From assembly GCA_947625455.1 (NCBI GenBank), contig CANQOJ010000124.1, forward strand, positions 1-6,723: 6,723 bases of DNA, in the 5' to 3' direction. Positions 5,841 to 6,723 of this stretch are shown here, piece after piece. Both the position numbers and the translations under genes were made by a program. The notes beneath the pieces are model-generated. The model had not been told where the DNA came from, did no database searches, and saw only the letters and a program-made list of their open reading frames with translations. The DNA comes from an uncultured Clostridia bacterium (GTDB lineage: Bacteria > Bacillota > Clostridia > Oscillospirales > Ruminococcaceae). Position 1 is the first letter of the stretch, and each line of letters begins with the position of its first letter.

Positions 5841-6242
5841 TTATAGTAATTTAAGCTCGCTTATGAATTTCGGGAAAACTGTCTGGTCTGTCATAAATTC
5901 AAATTTTAGGAAGTGGCTGTTTTCACCGTCTTGCTGTATTTCGCCCGACACTTTGATATGTCCCGTTTTGTCGCACTTGAATTTTATTGTGTTGCCGTAA
6001 CTTATTTCGACAAAGGTTATTTCTTTTATCTTGAATGAAATCATATCCTCCAGCAATCCGATAAATTCCTGTAATTGCTTATAATCATATTCACATTTAT
6101 ATGCAGCGCCGGAAAACGCTCCCGATTTTACTTTGATATCAAATGAACAATTATAAGGATTTCCTTTTTTCTCGTCGTCAATACTGTGCCGAAAATTTTC
6201 TATTTCTATATAATTTCCGCAGTATTCAAGCTTTGGCTCCAT
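5841..6242 (-). CDS. Small hypothetical protein, loosely immunity-like
   Basis: This 133-residue soluble protein has no leader or membrane segment. Three pieces stand out: FDIKVKSGAFSGAA at residues 34-47, GHIKVSGEIQ at 94-103 and FLKFEFMTDQTVFPKFI at 111-127. From memory this arrangement (a strand ending in GxFSG, a helix with LxEFIGLLEDM, then GHIxVxG and a final DQT helix) resembles small proteins annotated as WapI-like or DUF6228-like, some of which are immunity proteins of contact-dependent toxins. I could not verify that. No toxin gene is visible nearby. The start has GAGGAG at 6253-6258, ten bases upstream, inside the end of tex; only three bases lie between the tex stop and this ATG, which implies co-transcription and probable coupling. 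Its local composition is AT-rich. Confidence 0.75.
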   Translation of the reverse strand: MEPKLEYCGNYIEIENFRHSIDDEKKGNPYNCSFDIKVKSGAFSGAAYKCEYDYKQLQEFIGLLEDMISFKIKEITFVEISYGNTIKFKCDKTGHIKVSGEIQQDGENSHFLKFEFMTDQTVFPKFISELKLL

Positions 6243-6245
6243 ACC

Positions 6246-6723
6246 TTATTTGCTCCTCATTGAAAGCGAAATTCTCCCTCGCTTTAAGTCAACGTCAAGC
6301 ACCCTTACCTTTACGACGTCATTGACTTTCACAACCTCAAACGGGTTTTTTACAAACCTGTCCGCAAGCTGTGATATATGCACAAGTCCGTCCTCGTGAA
6401 CGCCTATATCTACAAACGCCCCGTAGTCAACGACATTCCTCACCGTTCCCATAAGTTCCATTCCCGGCTTTAAATCTTTGAGTTCCATAACGTCGCCGCT
6501 TCTCATAAGAGGAGGGGGAAGTTCGTCACGCGGATCGCGCCCCGGCTTTTCAAGTTCTTTTGCTATGTCCTGCAAAGTAGGCAAACCTGCGCCCGTTTCA
6601 TTTGCAACAGCGCTTAATTTTACACTTTTTAGCTTTTCGCGTATCTTTTCCGCATTTCCGAGTTCAACTGCCGTAATTCCGCACTTGTCCATAAGTATCT
6701 TCGCGGTTTCATAGCTTTCGGGG
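6246..6723 (-). CDS. tex: Tex/YhgF-type transcription accessory protein, C-terminal 158 residues
   Basis: The frame is open to the window edge, so only the C-terminal part of a protein of usually more than 700 residues is present. The fragment begins PESYETAKIL, the conserved start of a late helical segment in Tex, and continues with GLPTLQDIAKEL and PGRDPRDE (residues 60-67). It ends with an S1 RNA-binding domain at about 86-156, including GTVRNVVDYGAFVDIG and HEDGLVHIS, closing with RISLSMRSK. Tex binds nucleic acid and affects transcription and stress survival in bacteria. The methionine at 6692 is internal: the preceding residues match the family. The stop is three bases before the next gene, so the tex message continues into the small genes downstream. 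Confidence 0.93.
   Translation of the reverse strand, partial: PESYETAKILMDKCGITAVELGNAEKIREKLKSVKLSAVANETGAGLPTLQDIAKELEKPGRDPRDELPPPLMRSGDVMELKDLKPGMELMGTVRNVVDYGAFVDIGVHEDGLVHISQLADRFVKNPFEVVKVNDVVKVRVLDVDLKRGRISLSMRSK

Noticed and set aside
6246..6692. A complete 148-residue S1-domain protein starting at 6692
   Set aside because: The frame continues to the window edge and the residues before the methionine (PESYETAKIL) fit Tex, so it is the end of a larger gene.

Overview
The window reads as a stretch of chromosome from an anaerobic, low-to-mid GC Firmicute, most likely a gut-type clostridium (Oscillospiraceae/Ruminococcaceae-like). The grounds are a ferredoxin-linked 2-oxoacid oxidoreductase, strong GGAGG-type ribosome binding sites, a PadR/HAAS/DUF4097 cassette typical of Firmicutes, and a clostridial-looking Tex C-terminus. 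This placement is inference; there is no rRNA or other marker gene.

Layout. (1) Positions 1-1552, plus strand: the 3' end of the alpha subunit and the complete beta and gamma subunits of a 2-oxoacid:ferredoxin oxidoreductase, packed with 1-nt and 4-nt overlaps. (2) Positions 1553-1680: a convergent intergenic gap almost filled by a 98-bp imperfect palindrome built from 7-bp units. It is followed on the minus strand by a T-run, so it probably terminates the next operon. (3) Positions 5157 down to 1681, minus strand: a four-gene operon of a PadR regulator, a HAAS/DUF1700-type membrane protein, a membrane-anchored DUF4097 beta-repeat protein and a DUF4097 protein without signal peptide. It has a clear sigma-A-like promoter (TTGCAA, 17 bp, TATAAT) overlaid with ATACC/GGTAT half-sites. 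(4) Positions 6723 down to 5172, minus strand: the C-terminal part of Tex, then two small unrecognised genes, then a simple hairpin terminator. The first small gene starts 4 nt past the tex stop.

How the parts fit. The oxidoreductase converts 2-oxoacids to acyl-CoA and reduced ferredoxin. The PadR operon looks like a self-regulated envelope-sensing or envelope-maintenance module. PadR would repress its own promoter, and the HAAS protein would carry a cytosolic N-terminal domain and a C-terminal membrane hairpin. The two DUF4097 proteins would act on opposite sides of the membrane. The HAAS protein has an unusual run of five 11-residue repeats that should form an amphipathic helix. The two small genes after tex look AT-richer than their surroundings and may be accessory; one loosely resembles small immunity-type proteins, but I cannot assign a function. 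I see no mobile element, tRNA, rRNA or CRISPR array.
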